Shown: positions 29,950 to 38,824, counted from the stretch's first letter. The stretch: DNA of 64,000 nucleotides from an uncultured Dehalococcoidia bacterium (GCA_958296245.1 OY282458.1:1114440-1178439); one strand, 5' to 3'. Notes: generated by a model from the sequence alone, not told the origin. Made by a program: numbers and translations.

Positions 29950-31085
29950 CGGCTCACTGCTTGCAGGCGATTGTCCTCTCCTACTATCACCAAGACACGA
30001 ATATCTGTGCCGTCCGGCGCCATTGTGTAAAGCACAATGTCCTTCGGTTTCCCGGGGCTACCGTCGATGTCGTAGGTAATGCGAGAGGCGATTCTGGAGC
30101 CGTCGGGAGACCAGGACGCATAATAGCCGCCTATGCCGATTTCACGAAGGTCAGATCCATCTGAGTTGACCACGTAGACAGCCGCCCCAGTCCCCAGAAT
30201 CCGAGTTCCGTCAGGAGACCACTCCAATATGCCAAAGGCGTACTGAGCAATTTCGATTAGATCAGAGCCGTCGTCCCTGACTGTGTACAGCGATGAACTC
30301 TCAGCATTATCCTGGTAGACGTAGTACGCGAATGTCAATGTCTTGCCGTCGGGAGACCATGCTGGGCCAGATGTTCCCCAAGATACAGTGCTAGTGCTGT
30401 TGATGGAATCCCCGACGAACAGCCGTCTCGGAACCGTGCCGTCAGCGCGCACAGAATAGAGGACCGCTCTGGTGCTGGGCCTCACACCTTCTTCAGATGC
30501 GGGAACGTCTTCTACAGCAAAGAAAGCTAGATTTTCCCCATCAGGCGACCACACAGGGACAGCTGTGAGCCTGCTATCTGGGGGTATTTCTCCCGTAACT
30601 TCTCTCAATTCGGATCCATCCGAATTCATTGTGTAGATTCTTTCTTTTCCCCAAGCATCTATGAACGCGATGTGGTCTCCGGACGGCGACCACACTGGAG
30701 AGACGCTTACGGAGCGCGAGTAGTCTGTGAGCATCCGCCTATCTGATCCGTCCAACGCTGAAGTCACTATATTGTATGCGGTTCCATCTTCGCTTGGCGC
30801 GTTGTACACGATGCGGGACCCGTCCGGGGAAATATCAGGAGCGCCGCCCACCCTATCGGTGTACCTCAGCCATTCTCCGGAGCCGTCCGAGCGGATGATG
30901 GCCGAGGGTGACAGAGCTATGTACTCCCCGTCGGGCGTCCACTGAGGTGTGAACCTGTCATAACGCTGAGCCTGCCAATATATTTGCTCCGAATGCCTGG
31001 AATCTTCAGTACAAATAAACCCAGTCGACGACGCCAGTATCGCCAGCAACACCCCCAATGCGAACAACGGCTTCACGCTCCTCAT
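29946..31085 (-). CDS. exported single TolB-like beta-propeller protein
   Basis: 379 residues from the ATG at 31085, with GGAGG upstream. It has the same signal peptide (RSVKPLFALGVLLAILASST) and propeller as the gene at 27251, with PD40 motifs such as FTPQWTPDGEYIA, PVWSPSGDHIAF, PVWSPDGENLAFF and LEWSPDGTRILG. It is one propeller only and is most like the fused double gene. The role is unknown; the neighbourhood suggests a cell-surface protein. Confidence 0.8.
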   Translation of the reverse strand: MRSVKPLFALGVLLAILASSTGFICTEDSRHSEQIYWQAQRYDRFTPQWTPDGEYIALSPSAIIRSDGSGEWLRYTDRVGGAPDISPDGSRIVYNAPSEDGTAYNIVTSALDGSDRRMLTDYSRSVSVSPVWSPSGDHIAFIDAWGKERIYTMNSDGSELREVTGEIPPDSRLTAVPVWSPDGENLAFFAVEDVPASEEGVRPSTRAVLYSVRADGTVPRRLFVGDSINSTSTVSWGTSGPAWSPDGKTLTFAYYVYQDNAESSSLYTVRDDGSDLIEIAQYAFGILEWSPDGTRILGTGAAVYVVNSDGSDLREIGIGGYYASWSPDGSRIASRITYDIDGSPGKPKDIVLYTMAPDGTDIRVLVIVGEDNRLQAVSR

Positions 31086-31150
31086 CGTGAAAGTCCTCCG
31101 AAGTCCGTCTGATTCTTTTCTTCCATCCTGTCCCGAACCACGCTCGTATG

Positions 31151-31372
31151 TCATGGGTTCACCGTAACCACATGCTCGACTTGTGCCGTGCTCCCATCGG
31201 CGTCGGTTACATGGAGCAGGGCCAATGCGAAGGCGGCCATGAAACCGCCGCTACCGAGGCTGAACAGTGCCCCGGACGCGACCCCCTCCCATATCATCAG
31301 ACGTAGGCTGCGCCCAAGCTCCGTATCGGTCAGCGTGGGGCTGGGACGAAGAGAAGAGAGAATCATAGTCAA
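31151..31372 (-). pseudogene. chimera of an MFS transporter N-terminus and the PKD tail
   Basis: 73 residues from TTG. The first 51 (TDTELGRSLRLMIWEGVASG, GSGGFMAAFALAL) look like the start of a major facilitator protein. The last 22 (LLHVTDADGSTAQVEHVVTV and the final NP) are identical to the end of the protein at 29533. The joint lies at about 31220, where the duplicated DNA ends (GTTACATGGAGCAGG). The transporter is therefore truncated by the arrival of the third repeat copy. Confidence 0.7.
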
Positions 31373-31373
31373 C

Positions 31374-32786
31374 CTATGTGATCAGAGTAATGGAAGCGCT
31401 CGCGATGCCCAGGAACAACAGGAAGCCGAACACGTCCGTGAACGTGGTCACGACCACTGCAGAAGAGACCGCTGGGTCCATGCCTATTCGCCGCAGGAAC
31501 AACGGTACACCCGCGCCGACCGATCCTGCGATCATCATATTGCCGAGCATCGCGACTCCCAGCACGAGCCCTAGGCCAAGGTTCTGCTTCCATAAGATGG
31601 CGATGACCGCGACAAGAACACCCAGCCACACGCCGTGAAGGATGCCAAGGACGGCTTCCCGTGCCAGGAGCCTCCGTGCCCCGACACCGACGAGTTCGCC
31701 GAGTGCGATTGCGCGAACGATGAGGGTCAGCGTCTGTGTGCCACCAATACCGCCCTGCCCGGCGACGACGGGGAGAAATGCGGCGAGCACGACCACTTGA
31801 GTCAAGGTCGACTCGAAGAGTGCGACGGTGGCCGCCGCAAGGAACGTTGTGCCAAGATTCACCGTGAGCCAGGGAAGGCGCGTTCGGATCGAGCTGGACA
31901 GAGGACCGTCCACAGTTTCACCGGCAACATTCGCCACCTGCTGCATCTGGCGCGTGTCCTGTTCGACCGTGGCGCTCAATAGCGACTCTGACAGGATCAC
32001 GCCTATAAGCCTGTTACCGTCGACCACTGGGATCTGGGTAAGGTTGTAGTGGCGCTGTAGTCGAGCGCACTCCTCGGCGGGCGTGTCGACCGTCACAGTG
32101 GCCACGATTGACGAAGCAACCGTACGAATTGGAGTCGTATCGTCGGCTAAAGCGAGGTCCACCATACCGACCTGGCCGACCAAGACACCGCTGCCTTGGA
32201 CTACATAGACATGGGTGAGCTTGTCTCGATTCTCTCTCAACGCCCTAAGGCTCTCCCGTGCTTCTTCGGCTAGTCCGTTTGTATCCACCATCGGCAGTTG
32301 TGTGGCCATGAGGGCCCCCGCCGTATCCGGATCATGGCTAAGAATCTCCTCGGCCACCAGTGGTTGTGCCAGAGACTCAGCTACCTTCTGTGGCCGCAGG
32401 ATAGGAATTTGTCGCAGCGTAGCCAGCGCCTGATTTGGACGGATCTGGCTGAGTACGAACGTGAGCATCTGTGCACCGAGACGAGTCCCCACTCGCCCGG
32501 CTACGACAGGGTTCATCTGCCTCAGCATCCATGCCACCGTTTCTGGCGACATGACGTGTACCAGGGCTTCTCTGCTCGGGCGAGGGAGGCTGGCCACGAT
32601 GCTCCCCATGTCGGCTGGATGCAGGCGCCGGATCAATTCCCAGGCGGCATTCTCCCTTCCCGCTCTGACTAGCTCCCGGACCTCGCCGGCGATTTCGGAC
32701 GCCTCCTCCACGGAGATCGCCTGAGGCTGCTGAATGTCGCCCTCGAAGACGGGCACACTTTCAGTGTTCCTGGGATCGACGTCCAT
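31374..32786 (-). CDS. mgtE: MgtE-family magnesium transporter
   Basis: 470 residues, typical length. Residues 25-145 form the N-domain of superhelical repeats (LHPADMGSIVASLP), 150-280 a CBS pair (THVYVVQGSGVLVGQVGMVD; YNLTQIPVVDGNRLIGVI), and 310-470 five membrane helices with the conserved PVVAGQGGIGGTQTLTL pore segment. It is a Mg2+-gated channel of the inner membrane. GGAGGTGGCAG precedes the ATG. The short leader leaves little room for a magnesium riboswitch. Downstream lies only the chimeric relic. Confidence 0.93.
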   Translation of the reverse strand: MDVDPRNTESVPVFEGDIQQPQAISVEEASEIAGEVRELVRAGRENAAWELIRRLHPADMGSIVASLPRPSREALVHVMSPETVAWMLRQMNPVVAGRVGTRLGAQMLTFVLSQIRPNQALATLRQIPILRPQKVAESLAQPLVAEEILSHDPDTAGALMATQLPMVDTNGLAEEARESLRALRENRDKLTHVYVVQGSGVLVGQVGMVDLALADDTTPIRTVASSIVATVTVDTPAEECARLQRHYNLTQIPVVDGNRLIGVILSESLLSATVEQDTRQMQQVANVAGETVDGPLSSSIRTRLPWLTVNLGTTFLAAATVALFESTLTQVVVLAAFLPVVAGQGGIGGTQTLTLIVRAIALGELVGVGARRLLAREAVLGILHGVWLGVLVAVIAILWKQNLGLGLVLGVAMLGNMMIAGSVGAGVPLFLRRIGMDPAVSSAVVVTTFTDVFGFLLFLGIASASITLIT

Positions 32787-33301
32787 CTGCCACCTCCTTC
32801 TTACTGCACGGTGATTCGAGAATTGATGCGCTCTAATTCTACCCGGTGCCGACCAGACGGAGGGGTTGACGGGCTTGGACAGAGTGTAGAATTATCCGGC
32901 CTAAGGCTAGCCTGGACTTCACGACGCCTCTGATGTACGGGGCGCGGCGCGCTTGGGCGACTACTGCCTCTGGCGAATCAATCGAGTTCCGTGCCCCACC
33001 GCTGACCTCGGCATCAAGCCGCAGACCTTCCCCACGTCTTCGACCGCTTCTACCGTACCGACCAGTCCCGCAGCCGTGGGATAGGCGGCACAGGTCTGGG
33101 GTCGGCCATCACACGAGCTATAGTCGAAGCACACGGCGGTACGATTACCGTAAGAAGTGACGGGCTTGGACAGGGTGTCACCGTGACTATTCGCCTTCCT
33201 CTGAATAAGTGAGGATCATAGTCCTAGGCCATGAACTCCACCCAAGAAGACAGCGACTGCTGCGGTCGAGGAGTTATGAATACAGTACACTTAGGCCAAA
33301 A
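32787..33301. other. 515-base gap between mgtE and tRNA-Met: promoter region, 20-base direct repeats and a kinase relic
   Basis: It holds the mgtE upstream region and a histidine kinase fragment (33010-33212), bounded on the left by GACGGGCTTGGACAGAGTGT at 32868-32887, whose near-copy GACGGGCTTGGACAGGGTGT lies inside the fragment at 33159-33178. No intact gene is seen. Confidence 0.7.
33010..33212 (+). pseudogene. C-terminal relic of a sensor histidine kinase (HATPase_c)
   Basis: From 33024 the frame reads DLPHVFDRFYRTDQSRSRG, then GGTGLGSAITRAIVEAHGG, and ends in VTVTIRLPLNK at a TGA at 33210-33212. These are the F and G2 boxes of the kinase ATP-binding domain. The preceding GIKPQ of the G1 region is in another frame, so there is a frameshift at about 33024 and a stop at 33003. 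The rest of the kinase is missing. Confidence 0.8.
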
Positions 33302-33376
<75 letters not shown>

Positions 33377-33432
33377 CGGAGGATGCTGGAGTAGCGTAAT
33401 CCCGCAGTAGGGGTGTGTCAACCCGGCTTGCT

Positions 33433-33547
33433 CCAGGGCCTTTCCAAGGTCCGTCACTGTCATGCTGAGCGAAGCCGAAGCATCTGTCGCGCCGCGTGCT
33501 CAGACCTACTATCTGAGTCCTACGTCATGACTTTGGAAAGGCCCTGG
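33433..33547. repeat. 115-base element with 18-base terminal inverted repeats
   Basis: CCAGGGCCTTTCCAAGGT (33433-33450) faces ACTTTGGAAAGGCCCTGG (33530-33547), matching at 17 of 18 positions. Inside are CATGCTGAGCGAAGCCGAAG, a short motif of a type common in environmental genomes, and CTCAGA/TCTGAG. It looks like a MITE-like element or a large hairpin; no coding capacity. Confidence 0.7.
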
Positions 33548-33662
33548 GCTCGTATACCTCCCAGGCGGGAGCGCAGACGAGGCCATGTCGTGTCGATGCA
33601 GCCCGACCTACGTTGGCTTCGGCGAGATCAACCGGCAGACCATCCTACCGGGCCGCCTACGG

Positions 33663-34373
33663 TCAGTCCCCCTCGGCGATCAGAATCTCGTTGCGGGCAG
33701 AATAGTTCCGAAGCTCGGAGTAGTCCGTCTTGAAGAACAGCGGCCGGTCTCCATCCATTATCGGGATCGGCTTTCTTACCGTGAACTCCGCCTCGTCGAA
33801 CCGGTTGTAGACCACGTAGGCTACCTCCAGGCTCTCTATGGGCCGGGCCGCCATAATGTTGAAATTCGGCACGATCAGCGGTCCCGTATCCACTTGGAAC
33901 CGCATCGGCCCATCCACCACGTTCATCGTGTTCACAGGGTACTCCAGCACTGCGGTCAGACCCCTGCGCTCGTTTCTGATAGTCGTCCGCGACACCATAG
34001 GCGCCGAAGACTCCATCGCGGCCCTGAACACCGCATCCGCATCCGGGAGCAGCCGCGCGTCCTCGAACCGGCGTATCTCCAGGGTGTCCGTCCTAGGCCC
34101 GTATTGGGAATCGTCTCGGTCGCTCGTCCATGCGAAGCGCAAGATGCGCTTGTCCTCCGGACCCCATATGCCGCAAAACTCGTAGCCCGGCGTGGTGATC
34201 AACTTACTGTCTCCGTGCGTGTTCTCGGCGCGGCACGGCGCGACCAGGTAGTACGACTCCGGCCGTCCCGTCGAATCGTAGGTCAACGTACACGCCGCGT
34301 CGATCAGGATTCGGACGTTGTTCACCTCACCGTACCACCTCATGTACGACCTCGAGAAGTCGATGGCGCTCAT
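33663..34373 (-). CDS. protein of unknown function, paralogue A
   Basis: 236 residues, no signal peptide, no membrane segment. I do not recognise the family. It aligns along its whole length with the next upstream gene: DFSRSYMRW, NNVRILI, TPGYEFCGIWG, PMVSRTTIRNERRGLTAVLE, YPVNTMNV, RFQVDTGPLI, EVAYVVYNRFDEA. Start ATG overlaps the paralogue's stop (ATGA). The mix of short beta-like segments suggests a beta-sandwich fold. Its place below an Asp-box protein gene suggests a shared carbohydrate-related pathway. Confidence 0.75.
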   Translation of the reverse strand: MSAIDFSRSYMRWYGEVNNVRILIDAACTLTYDSTGRPESYYLVAPCRAENTHGDSKLITTPGYEFCGIWGPEDKRILRFAWTSDRDDSQYGPRTDTLEIRRFEDARLLPDADAVFRAAMESSAPMVSRTTIRNERRGLTAVLEYPVNTMNVVDGPMRFQVDTGPLIVPNFNIMAARPIESLEVAYVVYNRFDEAEFTVRKPIPIMDGDRPLFFKTDYSELRNYSARNEILIAEGD

Positions 34374-35089
34374 TTGGCCCCCTCTCCGACAGCCAGCAGA
34401 ATCCGGTTCTCCACAGGCAGAATCCGTATCTCCGAGTAGTCGGTTATATGGCTGGACGGACCGTCTCCCGCACGCGCTGCCAGCGGCTTGCGCAGGGTGA
34501 AGTATGCTTCGTCGAACCGGTTGTACACGACGTAGGCCACCTCGAAGCTCTCGATGGCCCTGTCGACGTCCTTAGTAAAATCCGGGAAGATCAACGGTCC
34601 GGTGTCCACCTGAAAGCGGACCGGGCTCTCCTTGACGTTCATCGTGTTCACAGGGTATTCCAGCACGGCGGTCAATCCCCTGCGCTCGTCCCGGATGGTC
34701 GTCCGCGACACCATCGGCTCGCCGGACCCCATGGTGCCGTCGAAGACCGCCCGGTTGTCCGTGAGCTCGCGGGTATTCTCGAACCGGCGGATATCCACGC
34801 TCTCCGGCCTGTGCGGCTGACGGTTGTCCCGCGAACTCTGCCAATGCGTCCGTATGATGAACGACTCCTTGTCGCCCCATATGCCGCAGAACTCGTAGCC
34901 CGGCGTCAGGACCAACTCCCCCCTCTTGCCGTGGGTGCTTTCCCCGCGGCAGGGGGCTATCAAGTAGTAGCTGCTGGACGTCCCTGCTCGCTCGTCCGTA
35001 ATCGTACAGACCGCCTCCAACAGGATGCGGACATTGTTGCCGGGACTCCTCCACCGCATATACGACCGAGAAAAGTCTATGACAGCCAA
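34370..35089 (-). CDS. protein of unknown function, paralogue B
   Basis: 239 residues from a TTG at 35089, which has GGAGG six bases upstream. About 55 % identical by eye to paralogue A and of equal length, so the pair is a tandem duplication kept in both copies. Conserved residues include the FCGIWG block and the VSRTTIR-x-ERRGLTAVLE stretch. No known catalytic motif. It follows the Asp-box gene by 33 bases and is probably in its operon. Confidence 0.75.
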   Translation of the reverse strand: MAVIDFSRSYMRWRSPGNNVRILLEAVCTITDERAGTSSSYYLIAPCRGESTHGKRGELVLTPGYEFCGIWGDKESFIIRTHWQSSRDNRQPHRPESVDIRRFENTRELTDNRAVFDGTMGSGEPMVSRTTIRDERRGLTAVLEYPVNTMNVKESPVRFQVDTGPLIFPDFTKDVDRAIESFEVAYVVYNRFDEAYFTLRKPLAARAGDGPSSHITDYSEIRILPVENRILLAVGEGAK

Positions 35090-35122
35090 ATCAGACCTCC
35101 ATACGAGCCGCGTGTGGACCCG

Positions 35123-36190
35123 CTATTCGTAGAACCACTCCACGGGCACGCGGGCCAGCTTCAGCGACGTACTATGCCAGTTCGTTGACCACTTCACTAC
35201 CGAATCGGTCTTCCCCTGCGAGTATAGGACCAGCGCGGTATCGCCGTCGAACGTCAGCGCGGGGTACATGTAGCTGCGGCTCGTGTCCGGCTCCAGGTTC
35301 TTGACGTTGGTCCAGGTGACGCCGTCGTCCCTGGATACGGCGGTCGTCATAGGCGTCCGGGGTCCTCCTGAGCCGGGTCTGTCCGGCTTCGCGTTGTTCC
35401 AGATCAGCAGTAGGTCGCCGGTGCTTGGAATCCGGCCCACGATACAGGGCGTCGCCGGCGACTGGATCCCAGTGTCCCACGACTCCGACACGGATTCGCC
35501 GCGGTCGCGGGATTCCGCCGCCCATATGGTGCCGAGCCGCGTCCTTATGTAGAAGACCAGCGTACCGTCCTTCTTTTCGAAGACGGCCGGCTCGCTCGCG
35601 CCGGGACGGTTGGGGTCCCGCACCGGGGCCGCGTTGGAGCTTAGCTGCCACGTTTCGCCCACGTCGTCCGAGCGCACCGGCTGCAGGAGACCCCTGCCAT
35701 CCTCCCGATCCGGCCGTACGGTGTTGAGCGCCATCGGCGTGATCAATCGGCCGCTGGAGTGGACGATCATACGGTCGTTGGCGGGGAACCCGCGCCACGT
35801 ATCCAAGTCGACCATCGGCTTGTGCGGGGTCCACGTATGACCGCCGTCGGTCGACTTGCGGGAGAATGGCCAAGAGTAGAAGCAGGTCTCGTCGTCCGTG
35901 CGCACGTGAGACATCACGATGCTACCGTCCCCAGGCTGGGCAAAGCAGACGTTCATGACGTTGCACTTGCCGTCGTTCTCCAACATGACAACCGGCTCGC
36001 TCCAGGTCTCGCCCCTGTCGTCGGACCGCATAGCAAGGATGTGGGCGGGTGAGGCGTCGTGGAATCCGCCGTAGAATGCGGTCCACCCCAGCAGCCATTG
36101 CCCGTCCGGCAGTATGGCGATGGCGCCCTCGGAGTGGCGCTGGTACCTCTCGCTGTGGTGAGCGACTATGTCGAACTGCGGTTCCGCCAT
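35123..36190 (-). CDS. Asp-box (BNR) sialidase-like protein 4
   Basis: 355 residues, ATG ten bases after GGAGG. Asp boxes: RSDDRGETW, KSTDGGHTW, RSDDVGETW and VSRDDGVTW, plus a degenerate ESRDRGESV. It belongs to the exo-alpha-sialidase-like group (HSEGAIAILPDGQWLLGWT; ASEPAVFEKKDGTLVFYIRT) and is clearly different from the trio at 2.6-6 kb. No export signal. Heads the run that contains the two unknown paralogues. Substrate not deducible. Confidence 0.85.
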   Translation of the reverse strand: MAEPQFDIVAHHSERYQRHSEGAIAILPDGQWLLGWTAFYGGFHDASPAHILAMRSDDRGETWSEPVVMLENDGKCNVMNVCFAQPGDGSIVMSHVRTDDETCFYSWPFSRKSTDGGHTWTPHKPMVDLDTWRGFPANDRMIVHSSGRLITPMALNTVRPDREDGRGLLQPVRSDDVGETWQLSSNAAPVRDPNRPGASEPAVFEKKDGTLVFYIRTRLGTIWAAESRDRGESVSESWDTGIQSPATPCIVGRIPSTGDLLLIWNNAKPDRPGSGGPRTPMTTAVSRDDGVTWTNVKNLEPDTSRSYMYPALTFDGDTALVLYSQGKTDSVVKWSTNWHSTSLKLARVPVEWFYE

Positions 36191-36289
36191 GGGCTGGCGC
36201 CTCCGGTGGGCCGGCTTCCGATATACATGCGGCCCCTAGCAGCGCATTATGTCACCTCTCCGCTCATTTCACTACCACGTGCTACACTA

Positions 36290-36467
36290 GTAACTGTTTA
36301 GACTTCATGTCCTTTTTCGACTGGCGCAGCCCCGATAAAGCAGACGTCATTGATCCTCACCCGCCTGCCCCTTGGTAACCGGGGGCACAGCCTCCAGACC
36401 CCCTGCCAGAGGGGAAGAGCCTCTCTGGACTTCCCCCCTCGGGTCTCACAGAGTCTGAAACAGTTAC
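36290..36467. repeat. MITE-like element, single-unit form
   Basis: GTAACTGTTTAGACT (36290-36304) and AGTCTGAAACAGTTAC (36452-36467) are terminal inverted repeats. Between them are GACTGGCGCAGCCCCGATAAAGCAGACGT-like sequence, a CCGGGGGCACAGCCTCCAG hairpin and CCAGAGGGGAAGAGCCTCTCTGG. The same order is found in the array at 46042-46746. The element makes up most of the 300 bases between the Asp-box gene and nfeD; no coding capacity. Confidence 0.8.
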
Positions 36468-36490
36468 CTACACCATGGCGGAGTGTTCCC

Positions 36491-37825
36491 ATGAGACGCA
36501 TTCTCGTCATAGCCCTTGTCGTGCTGGGCTTTGGCGGCGCCATCGTTTCCCAGGCCATAGACGCGGCGCGCGCCCAGGGGGATCACGCCGCCCGGATCAA
36601 GATCGACGGTCCCATACAGGCCAAGTCCGTGCGCCTCCTGACACGCGCGATCGAAACGGCGACGGACGAGAACGCCGAGGTGCTTATCGTTCTCATCGAC
36701 ACGCCGGGGGGATTGTTAGATTCGACGCGGGAGATGGTCGAGGCGATTCTGGCATCCCCGGTCCCGGTAGTCGCCTACGTGCATCCCGCCGGCGCGGAGG
36801 CGACGTCCGCTGGCACGTTCATCACTGCGGCGGCCCACGTGGCCGCAATGGCGCCCAGCACCAACATCGGGGCTGCCGCGCCCGTCAGCAGTACAGGCGA
36901 AGACCTCCCGGACACGCTGAAGAGCAAAGCCGCCGCGTCGGCGTCGGCGTTCTTGCGATCCATAGCTGAGGAGCGGGACCGCAACGCTGATGCTCTGGCG
37001 GCCACCGTGGTTGAAGCGAAGGCATATTCGGCGTCCGAGGCCCTTGAAAGCGGCATCATCGACCTAATCGCTAAGGACGTCCCGGCGCTCCTCGATGCGA
37101 TCGACGGCAAACAGGTCGAGCTGGAACGCGGAAGCCGCGTGCTAGAGACCGCGGGCATTCCGGTCAGGAAGATAGACCTTACGCCTCTGGAGAATTTCCT
37201 CAATTTCTTGTCCGACCCGAACGTGGCCTTCCTGCTGATTTCCCTGGGTGCGCTGGGCATTTTCATCGAAGTGATGTCGCCCGGGCTAATCGGGCCTGGC
37301 GTCTTGGGCGTCATCGCCCTAGTGCTTGCTTTCGTCGCAGCTGGCAACCTACCGGTAAACTGGGTTGGCGTCGGGCTCTTGATGTTTGCGATGGTGCTCT
37401 TCTACGTGGAGGTACAGGCGCCCGGTATCGGCGTTTTCGGGATCGCGGGCGCCATCAGCTTCGTCCTGGGCGCCTTTTTCCTATTCGGGGGGATCTCTCC
37501 GCCGCCTATCCCCAGCCCCAGCTTCCGTGTGGACTACTGGCTGATCGCCGGCGTGTCGGCCGCGATGTTCGCGTTCTTAGCCTTCGTTATACGGGACATG
37601 GCCGCCGCCCGGATGTCGGCGTTCTCGCGCCAGCCGTCGTCGAGGTCGCTGGTGGGCCGGATAGGGGTGGTGAGTCTGGCGCTTGACCCCCGGGGTTCGG
37701 TCCGCATCGGCGGCGAGGAATGGGGAGCGGTCAGCGAGGCAGGGGAGGAAATCGGCGCGGGTGAGGAGGTGGTTGTGCTGGAGGCGGAAGGTTTGACCCT
37801 CAGAGTAATACGGGCATCCGACTAG
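36491..37825 (+). CDS. NfeD-family membrane serine protease (ClpP/SppA class)
   Basis: 444 residues from the ATG at 36491, seven bases after GGAG; upstream in-frame sequence lies in the repeat element. A signal segment (1-29) is followed by a ClpP-like protease domain: IDTPGGLLDSTREMV, the nucleophile Ser106 in ATSAGTFI, and Lys144 or Lys146 as the partner base. Then about four membrane helices (230-370) and a C-terminal OB-fold NfeD domain (SLVGRIGVVSLALDPRGSV). NfeD proteases pair with stomatin-like proteins and cut their C-termini; the likely partner is at 38825. Confidence 0.9.
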   Translation: MRRILVIALVVLGFGGAIVSQAIDAARAQGDHAARIKIDGPIQAKSVRLLTRAIETATDENAEVLIVLIDTPGGLLDSTREMVEAILASPVPVVAYVHPAGAEATSAGTFITAAAHVAAMAPSTNIGAAAPVSSTGEDLPDTLKSKAAASASAFLRSIAEERDRNADALAATVVEAKAYSASEALESGIIDLIAKDVPALLDAIDGKQVELERGSRVLETAGIPVRKIDLTPLENFLNFLSDPNVAFLLISLGALGIFIEVMSPGLIGPGVLGVIALVLAFVAAGNLPVNWVGVGLLMFAMVLFYVEVQAPGIGVFGIAGAISFVLGAFFLFGGISPPPIPSPSFRVDYWLIAGVSAAMFAFLAFVIRDMAAARMSAFSRQPSSRSLVGRIGVVSLALDPRGSVRIGGEEWGAVSEAGEEIGAGEEVVVLEAEGLTLRVIRASD

Positions 37826-37861
37826 GGCAGCAACCCCGCCAGATCCAGATCAAGGGCCTTC

Positions 37862-38335
37862 CTACCGAGGCTCAGGGTATTCGCCCTCACGGGCCAATAC
37901 GGAATCGCCCCATTCGTCTACGCGGGCAGGGTCCAGCCTGATTACGCCCGGCAGGCGGTCGAAGTCGGCGTCCGCGGAGATGATCCGGTCGACTCCCAAG
38001 CGGCGCATCACAGCGGTGTGGACGAGGTCTCGGGCGCTTATTCCCGGATGGTTGTCCGCCAGCCTTGCCGCCAGATGGATATCCCGTTCATGGACGAGCT
38101 CGATCCGGTCATGCATCACCTCGGCGAAACTCCGGAGGACCTCTCTCCCCAAGGCCCATCGCCCCGACGCAAGGTAGCGGTGCATAAGCTCCTGAAGGAC
38201 CTCGGCGTCGGTCACAAATGACCGTGGGTGCTCTGCGGCCATCATGAGGACCCGAGCGCACGGCTCTTTGTTAGGGTTCTCCCTGCCGGCGGCGTAGACG
38301 GGGACATTGGCGTCAATGAAGGCCGCCGGGCTCAT
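37862..38335 (-). CDS. PIN-domain toxin, VapC-like
   Basis: 157 residues from the ATG at 38335 (AAFIDANVPVYAAGR), which overlaps the antitoxin end by 23 bases. The PIN acids are AFIDANV (Asp), TDAEVLQELMHRY (Glu), SARDLVHTAVM (Asp) and SADADFDRL (Asp). Expected RNase toxin. The pair lies antisense between nfeD and the SPFH gene. Confidence 0.85.
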   Translation of the reverse strand: MSPAAFIDANVPVYAAGRENPNKEPCARVLMMAAEHPRSFVTDAEVLQELMHRYLASGRWALGREVLRSFAEVMHDRIELVHERDIHLAARLADNHPGISARDLVHTAVMRRLGVDRIISADADFDRLPGVIRLDPARVDEWGDSVLAREGEYPEPR

Positions 38336-38561
38336 GGGCCGACTCCAACTCGCGGGAGAGCGTAGCAGCATCCGGCGGGTCCTCCACCTCCAGCCTAATC
38401 AGCCGCCCCACCGCCTGTCTGCGGCGCTCCCGCACGACGCCTTCATAGGCGTCATCGATCAGACGGCGCACCACCTCGGAGATGGGCACGCCCCTATCTT
38501 TGACCAACTCTTCCAGCCGCCGCCGCCGCTCGGCATCAAGTCGTACATCCAGCCGCGCCAT
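38313..38561 (-). CDS. ribbon-helix-helix antitoxin
   Basis: 82 residues from the ATG at 38561, preferred over the one at 38588 because GGAAGGG lies just upstream. ARLDVRLDAERRRRLEELV and ISEVVRRLIDDAYE form the beta strand and two helices of a CopG/Arc-type DNA-binding dimer; the C-terminal part should bind the PIN toxin. It probably represses its own promoter in the gap at 38562-38824. Confidence 0.85.
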   Translation of the reverse strand: MARLDVRLDAERRRRLEELVKDRGVPISEVVRRLIDDAYEGVVRERRRQAVGRLIRLEVEDPPDAATLSRELESAHEPGGLH

Positions 38562-38824
38562 ACCACCCTTCCTTGTACGGATACTCATGTACGGAGATAA
38601 GTATGCGGCACGGCAATACTCCCGTCAATCCTGTCTGCTGCGTTCGGAATGACATGAAGACGTGGGGTGACGCGCGCTGCGTTCACGAGGCCAAGTCAAG
38701 TAGCGCAACGAACTTTGGACTCCCCGGCAAAGGGAACGCCCACTCCGAAAGCCCCAGCATCTCCGCAGCCTGTTATACTCGTCGCGGACGCTTGCCGCGA
38801 AGGTGAGCGGGGCTGGAGGCCTAC

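Larger units (their letters stand above)
27251..31220 (-). repeat. three tandem copies of a 1.1-1.3 kb propeller unit
   Basis: Copy 1 is about 27255-28280, copy 2 about 28330-29590, copy 3 about 29950-31220. All share the 3' border CACTGCTTGCAGGCGATTG (plus-strand reading), and copies 2 and 3 share the signal peptide and the tail upstream, VEHVVTVNP. Copies 1 and 2 are fused in frame; copy 3 is separated by a 417-base gene piece. Confidence 0.9.

Noticed and set aside
32787-32960. Magnesium riboswitch upstream of mgtE
   Set aside because: I could not find the conserved M-box core, and the space before the kinase relic is short.
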